Assembly: GCA_938743325.2 (NCBI GenBank)
Contig: OW568863.1
Location: 372,001-436,000, forward strand
Source of the DNA: Pycnococcus provasolii
Lineage: Eukaryota; Chlorophyta; Pseudoscourfieldiophyceae; Pseudoscourfieldiales; Pycnococcaceae
Reading direction: 5' to 3'
DNA: 64,000 bases
The notes below the pieces were generated by a model, which ran no database searches, was not told the DNA's origin, and saw nothing but the letters and a program-made list of their open reading frames with translations. Below are positions 46,610 through 56,830 of the stretch, in pieces. Numbering within the stretch: the stretch's first letter is position 1; each line of letters begins with the position of its first letter. The position numbers and the translations under genes were made by a program.

Positions 46610-47311
46610 TTACGCCAGGGCGGTGAGCATGGCCTGCGCCACCTGCTCGCTACTCTGCGGGTTCTGGCCAGTGATGAGCTTGCCAGCAGAGACGGCATTG
46701 CTGCTCCAATCCGCACCCGCTTGGAAGTTCCCGCCCAGCTCCGTGAACTTTTGCTGCAAAGAGAAAGGAAGGACATCGCACTTCACCGGATCGAGACCAA
46801 CCGCCTGCTCCTCGGTGTCGAGGAACCCGGTGACGTTGAGTCCACTCACGAGGGGCGTGCCATCAGCCTTCTTGCAGTTCACCAGGCCGACCGGTCCGTG
46901 ACAGTCTGCGGCGACCACCTTGCCTGCGTTGTAGAGGGTCTCAACAATCGCAATCAACTCCTTGTTGTCCGGAAAGTCGGTGTAGGTCGCGTGCCCTCCG
47001 GCTAGGTAGACGGCGTCAAACGTAGCTGCGTCCACATCTGAAAGCTTCGTGGATGAGCTGAGTACGGCGAGCGCGTCTGCATCCGCGTCAAACTTGCGCG
47101 TGTAGTCCGTCATGAACGCGTCGGCTTTTGATCCCGCGTCGATCGGGATGGGTCCGCCGAGCGGGGAGGCGATCACGACGGAGAGGCCGGCATCCTTGAA
47201 GACGTAGTACGGGCACGCGACTTCCTCGTACCACGCACCACTGTCCTTGTCCTGGTCTTTGCCCCACTTGCTGGCGGACGTGCACACCAACAAAACCTTC
47301 TTGCCGGACAT
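46610..47311 (-). CDS. DJ-1/PfpI (Hsp31-like) family protein
   Basis: 233 residues from the ATG at 47311 (MSGKKVLLVCTSASKW). The fold markers are ASPLGGPIPID, VYLAGGHATYTDFPDN and the nucleophile elbow VVAADCHGPVGLVN, with the reactive Cys near residue 136. It ends with LITGQNPQSSEQVAQAML. The layout with a conserved GGHATYTDFPDN matches the Hsp31/glyoxalase III-like class of the DJ-1/PfpI superfamily, which detoxifies methylglyoxal or acts as a stress chaperone or deglycase. A GGGTTT-type array lies 85 bp upstream. Confidence 0.88.
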   Translation of the reverse strand: MSGKKVLLVCTSASKWGKDQDKDSGAWYEEVACPYYVFKDAGLSVVIASPLGGPIPIDAGSKADAFMTDYTRKFDADADALAVLSSSTKLSDVDAATFDAVYLAGGHATYTDFPDNKELIAIVETLYNAGKVVAADCHGPVGLVNCKKADGTPLVSGLNVTGFLDTEEQAVGLDPVKCDVLPFSLQQKFTELGGNFQAGADWSSNAVSAGKLITGQNPQSSEQVAQAMLTALA

Positions 47312-48572
47312 GTTTGGATATTTTTTTGGAGACGGGTGACGTGGGTTGGAGGGGGCGGCTTCAGGTGTCAGGGGCGGCTGACGGTGGGTTGTGAGGTTCG
47401 GGTTTGGGTTTTGTTTGGGTTTTGGGAGGTGGTTTTGGGAGGTGGTTTTGGGAGTTACCTTTCGGGTTTTCGGGACATCGGTAAAACCTTTACCTTTCTT
47501 GGGAAACTGTGCAATCTCTGTGAGTGTGTGTGCTGCTGTGTGTGCTGTGTGCTGTGTGGGATCCACCGTGTGTCTGCCGTGTGTTGTGTTTGCAGTTTGC
47601 ACAACGCGTTTCGTTTCGTTCCCTTCCTTGCCTGTCCCTTTAGGGAAGGATCGCGATCGCCATCATCCATCGGCACAAGTAGTTCCTACTTCCTACTGCA
47701 GAGTGCAGACTGTGCCGTATCGTATCCCCTTCCCTTCATGAGACTCATCACAACACAAATCTCCTCCTCGATGGTATTATCTTCACACCTGAGGCTCGTC
47801 CTCGAAGACCTCCCGTATCGTCCGGCTTGGAATCTGTCTGTGTCCATACAAAAAGCCTATTTTTCCGCACGCAATCAAAAGGACCTGGCAAGGCCCCCTT
47901 GGCCCTTGGCCTTTCAAGCCGGCGTTGATTCGTGCGCGTTATTGCCATTTTACACCCCCTGGCACGACACCTCAACAACATTAGACAACCTCTACGTAAT
48001 TGACGTCTTCACTCGGCGGTCTTCGGCACCTTAATAGCACGCATTCTATTTTGACTTCGATAAACTTAAGTCCTACTCCTACAAGAGCAAAAAAAGGCGG
48101 CTGAATCCATATCTACACTGTATCAGGCAGGAAGGAGGTACAGTACCAGTTCACTTAAGGTAAGCAGCAAAGCAAAGGAGCAGACACAGAGGGGGACGAT
48201 TCCGCTACCCCCACTCACCAAAAACACAACCAGCACTCACGAAAACCACCACCACCACTCACCCAAAACAAACAGAACCACCGAAAGAAACACTGAAAGA
48301 ACCACCGAAAGAACGCGAACCGAAAAGACGAAAGGTCTATCTTCGTATCTAAACAACGCGAGAATAGGTCGGCCGATTGTTCCAAAAGAAGAAAAGGGAC
48401 CCCTGTCAGCCGGCGTGAAGATACCGTTTGTGCTGTGTTGTTGTGTTGTGAGCCGCATATTCTGTTCTGTTCCGTTTGGTTTGGTTTGGTCCACACTTTT
48501 CGATCTGAGGCTCGACCCCCTTGGTTTTTTTTTTTCTCGAATTTTCGTCTTTCTTTTCAATTACTCGTCAAT
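47312..48572. other. Long gene-free intergenic region
   Basis: Divergent region between the DJ-1-like and pyruvate kinase genes. It holds GGGTTT-type repeats (47396-47460), GT/TGCTG runs near 47521-47600 and ACCGAAAGAAC-type repeats near 48278-48316. Open frames here have no recognisable product. Confidence 0.5.
47396..47460. repeat. Degenerate GGGTTT/GGTTTTGGGAG repeats
   Basis: GGGTTTGGGTTTT words followed by GGAGGTGGTTTT repeats. The array starts 85 bp upstream of the DJ-1-like ATG. Confidence 0.6.
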
Positions 48573-50639
48573 ATGCGTTCGTCATTCTCATCTTCATCTT
48601 CATCTTCTGGCACATCATCTGGTGCATCCTCTGCTTCATCCTCAGTTCGCAGAAGAAGTAGGAGTACTCATAGGAGTCAGGTGACTGCTTCGTACCGCGC
48701 TTCCAATTTGTGTGTGCTCAAGCCTTCCAACCCTTTTGCTTCTCCATCTTCCTGCTCACATCATCGCCACCTCGTCGTCGTGTGCGAATCGTCAGCATCT
48801 GCACCAACACCAAACAGCAGCAGCAGCAGCAGCAGCAGCAGCTCGTCATCATCCAAGCCGTCGTCTTCGTCATTTATGCGTCGCTCGTGCTCAGCCACGC
48901 GCATACAGAACTCAGGTGCACCTCTTAAAAAGACACGCGCTGCAAAGAACGGAGACACGCCGGCTGCGACAACCACCGCTTCAGACTCCATGGACGTATC
49001 CGAAGGAGACCACCCGACGGCGCAAATGCCCGCTCCGTGCACTCTTGGCGAGCCGTGCATCGTCGACTGGGAGAACATGGACACGCCGGATGCCCCACCC
49101 AAGCTCCCGCAGGCTTTCACGAAGGGAACGCATATTGTCTGCACCCTCGGGCCGAGCACACGCTCCGTCGAAGAGTGCGAAGCCTTGCTCAACGCGGGCA
49201 TGTCCGTCGCGCGCTTTAACTTCAGCCACGGCTCACACGACTACCACCAGGAGACGCTCGACAACCTCAGGGCGGCGTGCAAGATTGTGGGACGCGTGTG
49301 CGGAATTCTGCTCGACACCAAAGGTCCTGAGGTGCGCACCGGCTACCTCGAAGAGTCTCTCGGAGGCAAGGTGACGTACGAGATGGGAAGCACAATAACG
49401 GTTAGCGCCGCAGACTACGAAAACGCGAAAGGAAACGCGTCGCTCATCGCTGTGAGCTACGAAAATGTTGCCGAGAGCGTACGCCCTGGGTCGAAGATTC
49501 TGCTCGCTGACGGATCACTGATGCTCGAGGTGAAGGAGTGTCATCCTGAGACCAAGTCGGTGACAGCCACATGCCTGAATACCGCCACTGTGGGCGAGAG
49601 GAAGAATTGCAATCTCCCCGGCGCAATCGTCGACCTTCCCGTGCTCACGGAGAAGGATCGTGGCGACCTGCTCAAGTTTGGGATCCCGAACGAGGTGGAT
49701 TTCATCGCCGCGAGCTTCGTGCGACGCGCATCTGACGTGCACGAGATTCGTGACTGCTTGGGCGAAGCGGGAAAGAACATCAAGATCATCTCGAAGATTG
49801 AGAATCAAGAGGGGCTCGACAATCTCGACGCCATCATTGAGGCGAGCGACGGCATCATGGTCGCTCGTGGCGATCTCGGCATGGAGATCCCGCTCGAGCG
49901 CATGTTCCACGTGCAGAAGGACATGATCCACAAGTGCAACGTCGCCGGCAAGCCCGTCGTCACCGCCACGCAGATGCTCGAGAGCATGATTAACAACCCT
50001 CGACCGACGCGCGCGGAGGCGACGGATGTTGCCAACTCCGTGCTCGATGGAACGGACTGCGTCATGCTGAGTGGCGAAACGGCAGCGGGTAAGTTCCCCG
50101 TGGAGGCGGTGAAGATTATGGCCAGCATCTGTGCCGAGGCGGAAGTTATCATCGACAATCGCGCGGTGGCGGCGGAGATGGAGGCTGCCGTGCTGGAGAT
50201 CTCGCAAGACGGTTACATGGATGAGCTTGAGTCCATTGCCTCGTCTGCAGCCTCCATGGCAACGAAGATTGGCGCCACCGCAGTTGTGTGCCTTGCTGCC
50301 ACGGGATATGCGGCACGTCTTGTGGCGAAGTATCGGCCTGGCGTGCCGATTGTGGTTGGCGTCGTGCCGCCCGGGCAAACGCGCGAAACCATCGGATTTC
50401 AGAGCGCGTATTCGGGAGACCAGGTTGCTCGTCAGCTGAAGCTCACCAGGCACATCATTCCCACCGTTCTTTCTTCGAAAAGTGATGCTGAAACGCCGGC
50501 AGAGGCTGCGACGAGTTGTGTCATCGAAGCATCCACTTGGGCGAAGGAGCAGGGAATATGCAAGCAGGGCGATCGTGTCGTGGCGCTATTCAACGTGGAT
50601 CGACGTGCTGCGGTTCTGCGCATCTTCAACGTTCCCTAG
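48573..50639 (+). CDS. PK: Pyruvate kinase with long N-terminal extension
   Basis: 688 residues from the ATG at 48573. About 180 N-terminal residues are Ser-rich, including an (AGC)n-coded poly-Ser, and may include an organelle transit peptide. The catalytic core starts at GTHIVCTLGPSTRS. It contains MSVARFNFSHGSHDYH, LLDTKGPEVRTG, IISKIENQEGLDNLD, IMVARGDLGMEIPLE, VVTATQMLESM and MLSGETAAGKFP, the metal, ADP and phosphoenolpyruvate sites of pyruvate kinase. All look intact. It catalyses phosphoenolpyruvate + ADP to pyruvate + ATP. Plastid location is inferred only from the extension. Convergent with the CFAP43-like gene. Confidence 0.95.
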   Translation: MRSSFSSSSSSSGTSSGASSASSSVRRRSRSTHRSQVTASYRASNLCVLKPSNPFASPSSCSHHRHLVVVCESSASAPTPNSSSSSSSSSSSSSKPSSSSFMRRSCSATRIQNSGAPLKKTRAAKNGDTPAATTTASDSMDVSEGDHPTAQMPAPCTLGEPCIVDWENMDTPDAPPKLPQAFTKGTHIVCTLGPSTRSVEECEALLNAGMSVARFNFSHGSHDYHQETLDNLRAACKIVGRVCGILLDTKGPEVRTGYLEESLGGKVTYEMGSTITVSAADYENAKGNASLIAVSYENVAESVRPGSKILLADGSLMLEVKECHPETKSVTATCLNTATVGERKNCNLPGAIVDLPVLTEKDRGDLLKFGIPNEVDFIAASFVRRASDVHEIRDCLGEAGKNIKIISKIENQEGLDNLDAIIEASDGIMVARGDLGMEIPLERMFHVQKDMIHKCNVAGKPVVTATQMLESMINNPRPTRAEATDVANSVLDGTDCVMLSGETAAGKFPVEAVKIMASICAEAEVIIDNRAVAAEMEAAVLEISQDGYMDELESIASSAASMATKIGATAVVCLAATGYAARLVAKYRPGVPIVVGVVPPGQTRETIGFQSAYSGDQVARQLKLTRHIIPTVLSSKSDAETPAEAATSCVIEASTWAKEQGICKQGDRVVALFNVDRRAAVLRIFNVP

Positions 50640-50914
50640 GCTGATCGTGTGAGAGGCGGGGGGCGGATGCAAGTCAAGTTGCCACGATGTATCCCTGTTG
50701 CTCGATACATGTCTGACTATTTCTTCCCACATTTTTTTTGTTTTGTGTGTTTCTTGTTTTTTTGTAAGTAAAGACTACATTAAGAGTGTTCTCGTTCATT
50801 CATGTGATTGCTTATTGGTTCTATCAGGGCGCGCTTTTCGTTGCCGTTGTAGGAAGACAAAAATAAAACAAAACAAAACAAAACAAGTTTTTGTTTTCTT
50901 TTGATTACTCTTAA

Positions 50915-53900
50915 TTATCGGGTGTCCACGGACGCTCTTGCTCTCGATGCAGATCTAGGTGCAAGGCTAAAGCTGGGGAAGCTTCGCTTCTGCAATCTGT
51001 CCAGCTCCGAGCGAAGAAGTACAAGTTCCATCTCCTGAGCCCGAGCGATTTCGCGAAGCTTGCGTGTGGCACTCACCTCGCGATGGCGACGTTGCAACGC
51101 GATTGCCTTCTCCGTCTCCTTGTCAATGAACTCGCCGCCTCCGTGCACAGCACCCGATGGCGCAGATTCTGGCGCATCGTAGCGAGGCGGAGCGCCATCC
51201 ATAGGAAGGCCTGCGGTAAGATCTGAGAAGGCGTGGCCACCACCGACAACGGCAGCATGACCACCGGCAGTACCAGCGCGCGAGGCGGGCGTCGACCCGA
51301 TGGACATCGCGGCCGTCGACGGGCGTGTTTCGTCGACGCTATGCAGAGATCCGTGTCCAACGCTTCCTGCGGATCCAAGCATGCCCACGGTGTTTGCGGC
51401 GGCAGCCATAGCCGCGGCATCACTCGCCGCCACGGAGCCGGCTCGGCTCGATAGTGTGCGCTCAACCACCTCACGACGCATTTCTACAACCTTGCTGACC
51501 ACAGTCATACGATCCATGAGGCCAATCGTGTCGCGGTTCATAGACTCGCAATGCCCGGAGTGCTTCTTCTCCGCCTTTCGAAGAGCCGCAATGCGCCTTG
51601 CATGAGAATTCGCGGAGAAGGTGATCTGCATGGAAACGATATCTTCCTCGGCGCTCGCGGTCTTTTCCTCGCTGCCGTCGGCGATCATCATGTTCATCAC
51701 ATCTCTGTTTAAGCGCAACAGCTGCAAGTCCTTCAGAAGCTCCTTAAGCATCTCCTCTCTCATATCCAGCTGGCGGCTCTCCCATGCCACGGAGTAGATG
51801 GATTTCTTCGCCGTGATGAGCTGGCGCATCACCTCCACCTTCTCCCCACCGCCCTGCAGCACTAGATGATTCAAGTCCTCGGTAACCGCACGGTCAATGA
51901 AACGCGCAGGACCGTAGTCGGTGGCCACAGCCGACTTCTCCACCTCGTCAATGCCCTGCTTCATATGTATCGCCACATCCAAATCAAAGAGGCGCCTTGC
52001 GAGTTCTTTGCCAAGGCCGTGAACTTCCTCTACGAGCGTGTTCACCTCGCTCGATACCGTGTCCACCGCAACGCGAGAACGCGTGAATTCAGCCTCAGCA
52101 TCATACCACAAGCTGTACGTCTCGCGAACGCGCTGTTCGAGGCTAGCCTTGTCCTCCCACATCGCGGTGAAGATTTCGTACACGGCGTCGTCACATTCCG
52201 CGGGTTTGGGTGGAGGCGGGCCGCGCACCCAAGGATCCTCATCCGGAGGCGGCAGCATCAAATAGATGTCGTCCGGGAGCGCCAGTGCGGTCACGGACGC
52301 TGTGGAGGAGGCACGCTTCCTTCCCCCCCGCGCTGCCGAGGCACCAGAGCCGACTGCACCGCCTAGAGCGGACATGGCGTCGTCCGCGGCACTCGTCTTC
52401 TTTTTGAAGTTGCGGAGCAGGATAGCCGCCGTTGACTCGTCCGAACCCTGCGCGAGAAGCTCCTTTTTCGCGTTGCGCTCGTACATCTGCTCCTCACCAA
52501 CAACCTCTTCGAACGACTTTGCGCAAGCATTGCGGCGAGAGCGCAGCGCTTCCTTCGTGGGCTGTATGGCATACAGCGTTGCCTGACGCTCCGCGAGCAT
52601 GCGCTTCAGCCTTTCGTACTCCACACGAGCTGCCGTGCGATCCGCATCCGTGGATGCTAGTCTTGCAGCAGTCATCTCGCACTGAGCAGCCCTATCGTCC
52701 GCCTCGGCGCGCAGCACACGAAGCTTTCTCAGTTCCACAACGTCGAACTTTTGAATCACCTCAGTGGCCTCCTCTCGCAGATTCCGCAATTCGCCCTCGA
52801 GCTGGCGGCGTATCTTCTCCTTCTCCTCCTCCTGTTCCTTGACGCGGTTCTCGTACTCCTTGTAAAGCTTCTTCTGCTCATCAGTCCAAGTGATCCTGTC
52901 TTCATCCATCCATTCTTCGCGCTTGATGTCCACAAATCCCTCCTTCTTCTTGATGAGCGTGCCGTGCATCATGTTATTAACTCCACGGCGGCCTATGTCG
53001 CTCCCGGCAGCCTGGCGGCGCTCCTCTTCCTCTTTCGCAAGTCGAATTTCCTCCTCACGTTTTTGCTCCGTGGACAGCACACGCCTCACCGTAACCTCGT
53101 CGCCCCGAACGTGAAGCACCGATTTCTTTGGGTCTTCCGTTGGACGATCCACCGGCACGGGTGGAATGCTCTGGTCGATCGCGTGGATTTGCTCACCCCC
53201 GATGATGTGCAGCTCCTCCACCGCTAGATGCGCCTTGTCGGCAATCTCCACAAGCCTGTCGCGCGCTTCGGCACGCCATTGGTCGCGAGCCTTAATCAAA
53301 GTTGCGTTGAACTCCGTGCGCGCGGCATGCGCATCGCTGAGAAGGAGAAGAGCCTGCGTTGTGCAGCGATGCGGCACGTACAGTTCGTACTCGTGGTACT
53401 TTGGAACAGTTCCGGACTCCAAAATAGCGGATACCCTCGCGCGAGCTGCATTCTGCGCGAGAATAAATGCATTATTAGGCAATGCATCCTCTGGAATAGG
53501 CACAGAGGGTGTGGTAATCAGCGAGTCGGTGCGATCCAAATTTTCTTTCGCCTTTGCTTCGGCATCCTTCGTCGCAGCTGCGTTCGATGGTGTCGTAGCA
53601 GCCCCGGCGGCGCCAGCTGTGGCTTGCCCACCGTTCGCGGTCCCAGTACCGTTCTCTGATTCGGCGCTATCCGCGTCAATCGAGGCGCGCTCCTCGGCCA
53701 TCGTTAAGGCAATTCCCAAGTCCACGGGCGGCCGTGCCGCCACCTCCATGCATTCCACCTGACGCAGAATGGACACAATCTGCAGATGACGCGCGTTGGG
53801 CACTTTCTTCTTAAGGACAGGGAAACTCCATACCGGCGGCGCAACGTTTGGCGTCTCGTCGAACAATGGGGAAATCTGGTAGCCTGGACCTTCGGCACAC

Positions 53901-56830
53901 GTGTCCCAGCATTGCCTTTGAATGCGCTCACGGAGCATCTCCGCTGTCGTGTCACGTAGTTTTACCTCATGGCGTAGGTTTTGAACCTCTTGCTCGCCTA
54001 GATCGGCCAGCTCTTTGTACAGCTTTTCATTGACAACGAGCTCAGACAAGTCCAGGCGCTCGCGCTCTCCCGCCACACTGTTCTTTTCAACGGCTCGATG
54101 CACCGATTCTCGGACCTCCACGAGACGTTCGTTGAACATGTTCAGCGTTCCTGCGTACTCCTCTCGCGAGACTTGAAGGTCCGTCGCATCAAGCGCAACG
54201 GTATCACCACCCTGGTCGCTTGGAACGTTGGATAGTGCACTCACTTCGCCATATGCAACCGGCATGGCCACAGGGTGCACATCGCCAAGTGAGATGCGCG
54301 GAGGTGACGTGGCTCCAGCACCCACTGGAAGAAGGTAAACGCTTCCATCGTGCGCAACAGACGCCACAAGTTCGGGGTGCACAAAGCAAACGCCCGCGAC
54401 GCCCGGGCTGCGTGGCGGAGGCGCAGGTACCCCCGCACTTGCCTTTACAGCGCCCTCACGTGCCACGGCATACGACCACGAGCGGAGGTGCGGTTGAACC
54501 TGTCTCTCCGGAGTGAGCTCGGGGGCACGGCAGACGTCGAGCGTCCCATCCACACGGCCAACGGCTATTAGTGTGTCTGCACGACCACCAACAGCAATCA
54601 TCGCCGCACCAAGGTGATGGCCATGAACGCACGCCTCTGTGTGCGAGCGTGCACCCTCGCCCTTCACGCCATGAGCACTCAGCGTCTGAGTCGGCTGCAG
54701 CATGTCGTCCGCACGGCGCGCGGGTCCAAGTCCCCCCGGTGCACAGGGGTCGCATTTCGAGAACGAATTCGCAGGGTACAGCAAAAGATCGCCATGCAAA
54801 CTCATGGCACTTAGCGTTGCCGTACCGTCGCGGCTCGTCGCAAGAGCCGACAAGGGCATAGCAAGTCGCCTCGCGCGGCGACGTAGCGGCGCCTCCTCGA
54901 AGGCTGCAACCGTTGACTCGTCAGGCACTGTCGTAAGACACGTTGGAGGAATGTCGAATTGCATGAGATCGCCCACGCCCAGGACCACCGCAAATGTCTT
55001 TTGCCCAAGCCACGTGCCGCACTTGAGGCGAGGCAACGCGGCCCTTGGCAGATTCTTGTCCGCCAAATTTAATCGCTTCGATGCTGCAGCTGGAGGCGTG
55101 GGAAAGGCGACAGATCCAGCGCAGGCTGCGCCGTCGATTGCAACAGGAATAAGGTACACGTGCCCATCCGCGCTTACGCACGCAAGGCACGTTCGCTCTC
55201 CATCCTTAGGGCCGGGGGCGAATGCGAGAGTTAGAATTTCACGGCCTGGAGAACTGGCACCTTCCGCCTCGTCAAATTCGGCGTCAAGCTTTCCGCGGAA
55301 TAGTGGCGAATCGCCAAGTGGATCTGCGATCGCATCTATGATCGTGACGAGGCCGTCGATACGCGCGACTGCAAGGAATCGTCCAGAGCTAGCCACGCGC
55401 GTCGTGCGCGGGGTGCCAGAAGGCACGGGTCCGCGGCGAAGGTCCAAGGATGCATTCAACGTTCCGCTTGCATCCACGGTTGTGACCGTGTAGTACGCAA
55501 GCGAACCATCAGCACCCGCGACGACAAATGCGGCTGTTGCTGATGTGGTGTGCACGGCAGCCACTCCAATCGGCTCACGAATCTGCTCGAACGCGAAAGC
55601 TGCAACTTCAGAGGGCAGCGGGGGAACGAGGTCCAAACGCTCGAGCTCCGCATTCAGCGCGTCGTCGCCTTCAAGTTGCCCGGTAGTTCCATCAGCCGAG
55701 ACGGCGGGCTGCTCTGACTCCAGCTCGCCGTCAAGTGCCGTGATAATCTGCAGTACGCCATCCTCCGCGCCAACCGCGAGCCGATGCATGCTCGGCGACA
55801 GCGCTGCACATCCAACGCCGGACGCGATGCGTGGGAGTGGCACGGTGCGAATTAGCGTATGGCTCGCGTCAAAGTCGGGAGTTGGTGCATTGCTGCTGTC
55901 GCTTATCCTGTGTGTCGAGTGCCTGCGCCAGTACTGCACGACCGTGGGGTGCACGGACGCAACGACATCGCCCTCCATGGCGGCGACGAACACGCACTTG
56001 TTTGGCGCGGCCGTGTCCATGGCATCAGCCGCCTCGTCGCCCACGAAGCTCTCGGCGACGAGCTGAGCCTCCGCAACGCCACCACCTGGTCGTGGTGCCC
56101 CCGCCGCAAAAGGGAGGATGTTCACCGAGCCCACGCTGTTCCCAAGCAGCAGCGCGTCTCCGTCCCACCACACGCTCGACGTATCTGCGCCCACCTGGGC
56201 GCTTTCCGGCGTGTCGACGTCGACGTACCACGCCGGGTGTGTTTCAAGTCCCTGGGGAAAGCGAAGAATGCGACACGTACGTGCTCCCGCGACGGCGACG
56301 AGATCGCTTCTCGTGGGGTGGAACGCCAGCACGCCGTGTGCGCCAGCGGCCACTCCTTCCGTGAGATCTGCAGAGCAGAGCGTCGCACCCGTTGCTGCGT
56401 CGAGGATGTGGCACTTGCACACCGGAGCTGCGCAGAGCGCGGCCAGGCGCTTACCATCAGCGCTGAAGGCGAGTGCCGTGGTCTCCGCGAGGTCCCCGCC
56501 TGGCGCAGGCACTTCCACAATCGTCGCGCCCGTTGCGAGCTTGGTAATGCACAGCATGGGTTCCTGGTATGCCGACACGGTTGCAAGCACGCGCTGCTTC
56601 CCTGTTGTGACTGCGAAAGCGCGCACCGCCTGTCCTGCTGTCGCCGATACCTCGTGCAAGTTCTGCTCTCCGGTGGTGACGTTGAGAATCGAAACGCAGT
56701 TTCCCACGGTGTACACGACGGAGTCGTCGTCGAGCCACACGACGGAAGGGGCGCGGGTGGAGGCATACCCGAGGAGCGTGCCCCGTTGCTGCGCCACGTT
56801 CCTCATTGAGACATTCCTGGCTGCGGCCAT
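50915..56830 (-). CDS. CFAP43: CFAP43/44-type WD-repeat flagellar protein (CFAP43 likely)
   Basis: 1971 residues from the ATG at 56830. The first about 900 residues form WD/beta-propeller blades (start: TLLGYASTRAPSVVWLDDDSVVY, cut at GNCVSILNV). The rest is alpha-helical coiled coil, with a segment REEWMDEDRITWTDEQKKLY typical of the mid-region of CFAP43/44. These two paralogues form the tether/tether-head complex of inner dynein arm I1 in motile axonemes. The opening blade with GYAS..SVVYTVGN fits CFAP43 better. Length is near that of known members (about 1650-1900). Intronless. With IFT56 it argues for a motile flagellum. Confidence 0.8.
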   Translation of the reverse strand: MAAARNVSMRNVAQQRGTLLGYASTRAPSVVWLDDDSVVYTVGNCVSILNVTTGEQNLHEVSATAGQAVRAFAVTTGKQRVLATVSAYQEPMLCITKLATGATIVEVPAPGGDLAETTALAFSADGKRLAALCAAPVCKCHILDAATGATLCSADLTEGVAAGAHGVLAFHPTRSDLVAVAGARTCRILRFPQGLETHPAWYVDVDTPESAQVGADTSSVWWDGDALLLGNSVGSVNILPFAAGAPRPGGGVAEAQLVAESFVGDEAADAMDTAAPNKCVFVAAMEGDVVASVHPTVVQYWRRHSTHRISDSSNAPTPDFDASHTLIRTVPLPRIASGVGCAALSPSMHRLAVGAEDGVLQIITALDGELESEQPAVSADGTTGQLEGDDALNAELERLDLVPPLPSEVAAFAFEQIREPIGVAAVHTTSATAAFVVAGADGSLAYYTVTTVDASGTLNASLDLRRGPVPSGTPRTTRVASSGRFLAVARIDGLVTIIDAIADPLGDSPLFRGKLDAEFDEAEGASSPGREILTLAFAPGPKDGERTCLACVSADGHVYLIPVAIDGAACAGSVAFPTPPAAASKRLNLADKNLPRAALPRLKCGTWLGQKTFAVVLGVGDLMQFDIPPTCLTTVPDESTVAAFEEAPLRRRARRLAMPLSALATSRDGTATLSAMSLHGDLLLYPANSFSKCDPCAPGGLGPARRADDMLQPTQTLSAHGVKGEGARSHTEACVHGHHLGAAMIAVGGRADTLIAVGRVDGTLDVCRAPELTPERQVQPHLRSWSYAVAREGAVKASAGVPAPPPRSPGVAGVCFVHPELVASVAHDGSVYLLPVGAGATSPPRISLGDVHPVAMPVAYGEVSALSNVPSDQGGDTVALDATDLQVSREEYAGTLNMFNERLVEVRESVHRAVEKNSVAGERERLDLSELVVNEKLYKELADLGEQEVQNLRHEVKLRDTTAEMLRERIQRQCWDTCAEGPGYQISPLFDETPNVAPPVWSFPVLKKKVPNARHLQIVSILRQVECMEVAARPPVDLGIALTMAEERASIDADSAESENGTGTANGGQATAGAAGAATTPSNAAATKDAEAKAKENLDRTDSLITTPSVPIPEDALPNNAFILAQNAARARVSAILESGTVPKYHEYELYVPHRCTTQALLLLSDAHAARTEFNATLIKARDQWRAEARDRLVEIADKAHLAVEELHIIGGEQIHAIDQSIPPVPVDRPTEDPKKSVLHVRGDEVTVRRVLSTEQKREEEIRLAKEEEERRQAAGSDIGRRGVNNMMHGTLIKKKEGFVDIKREEWMDEDRITWTDEQKKLYKEYENRVKEQEEEKEKIRRQLEGELRNLREEATEVIQKFDVVELRKLRVLRAEADDRAAQCEMTAARLASTDADRTAARVEYERLKRMLAERQATLYAIQPTKEALRSRRNACAKSFEEVVGEEQMYERNAKKELLAQGSDESTAAILLRNFKKKTSAADDAMSALGGAVGSGASAARGGRKRASSTASVTALALPDDIYLMLPPPDEDPWVRGPPPPKPAECDDAVYEIFTAMWEDKASLEQRVRETYSLWYDAEAEFTRSRVAVDTVSSEVNTLVEEVHGLGKELARRLFDLDVAIHMKQGIDEVEKSAVATDYGPARFIDRAVTEDLNHLVLQGGGEKVEVMRQLITAKKSIYSVAWESRQLDMREEMLKELLKDLQLLRLNRDVMNMMIADGSEEKTASAEEDIVSMQITFSANSHARRIAALRKAEKKHSGHCESMNRDTIGLMDRMTVVSKVVEMRREVVERTLSSRAGSVAASDAAAMAAAANTVGMLGSAGSVGHGSLHSVDETRPSTAAMSIGSTPASRAGTAGGHAAVVGGGHAFSDLTAGLPMDGAPPRYDAPESAPSGAVHGGGEFIDKETEKAIALQRRHREVSATRKLREIARAQEMELVLLRSELDRLQKRSFPSFSLAPRSASRARASVDTR

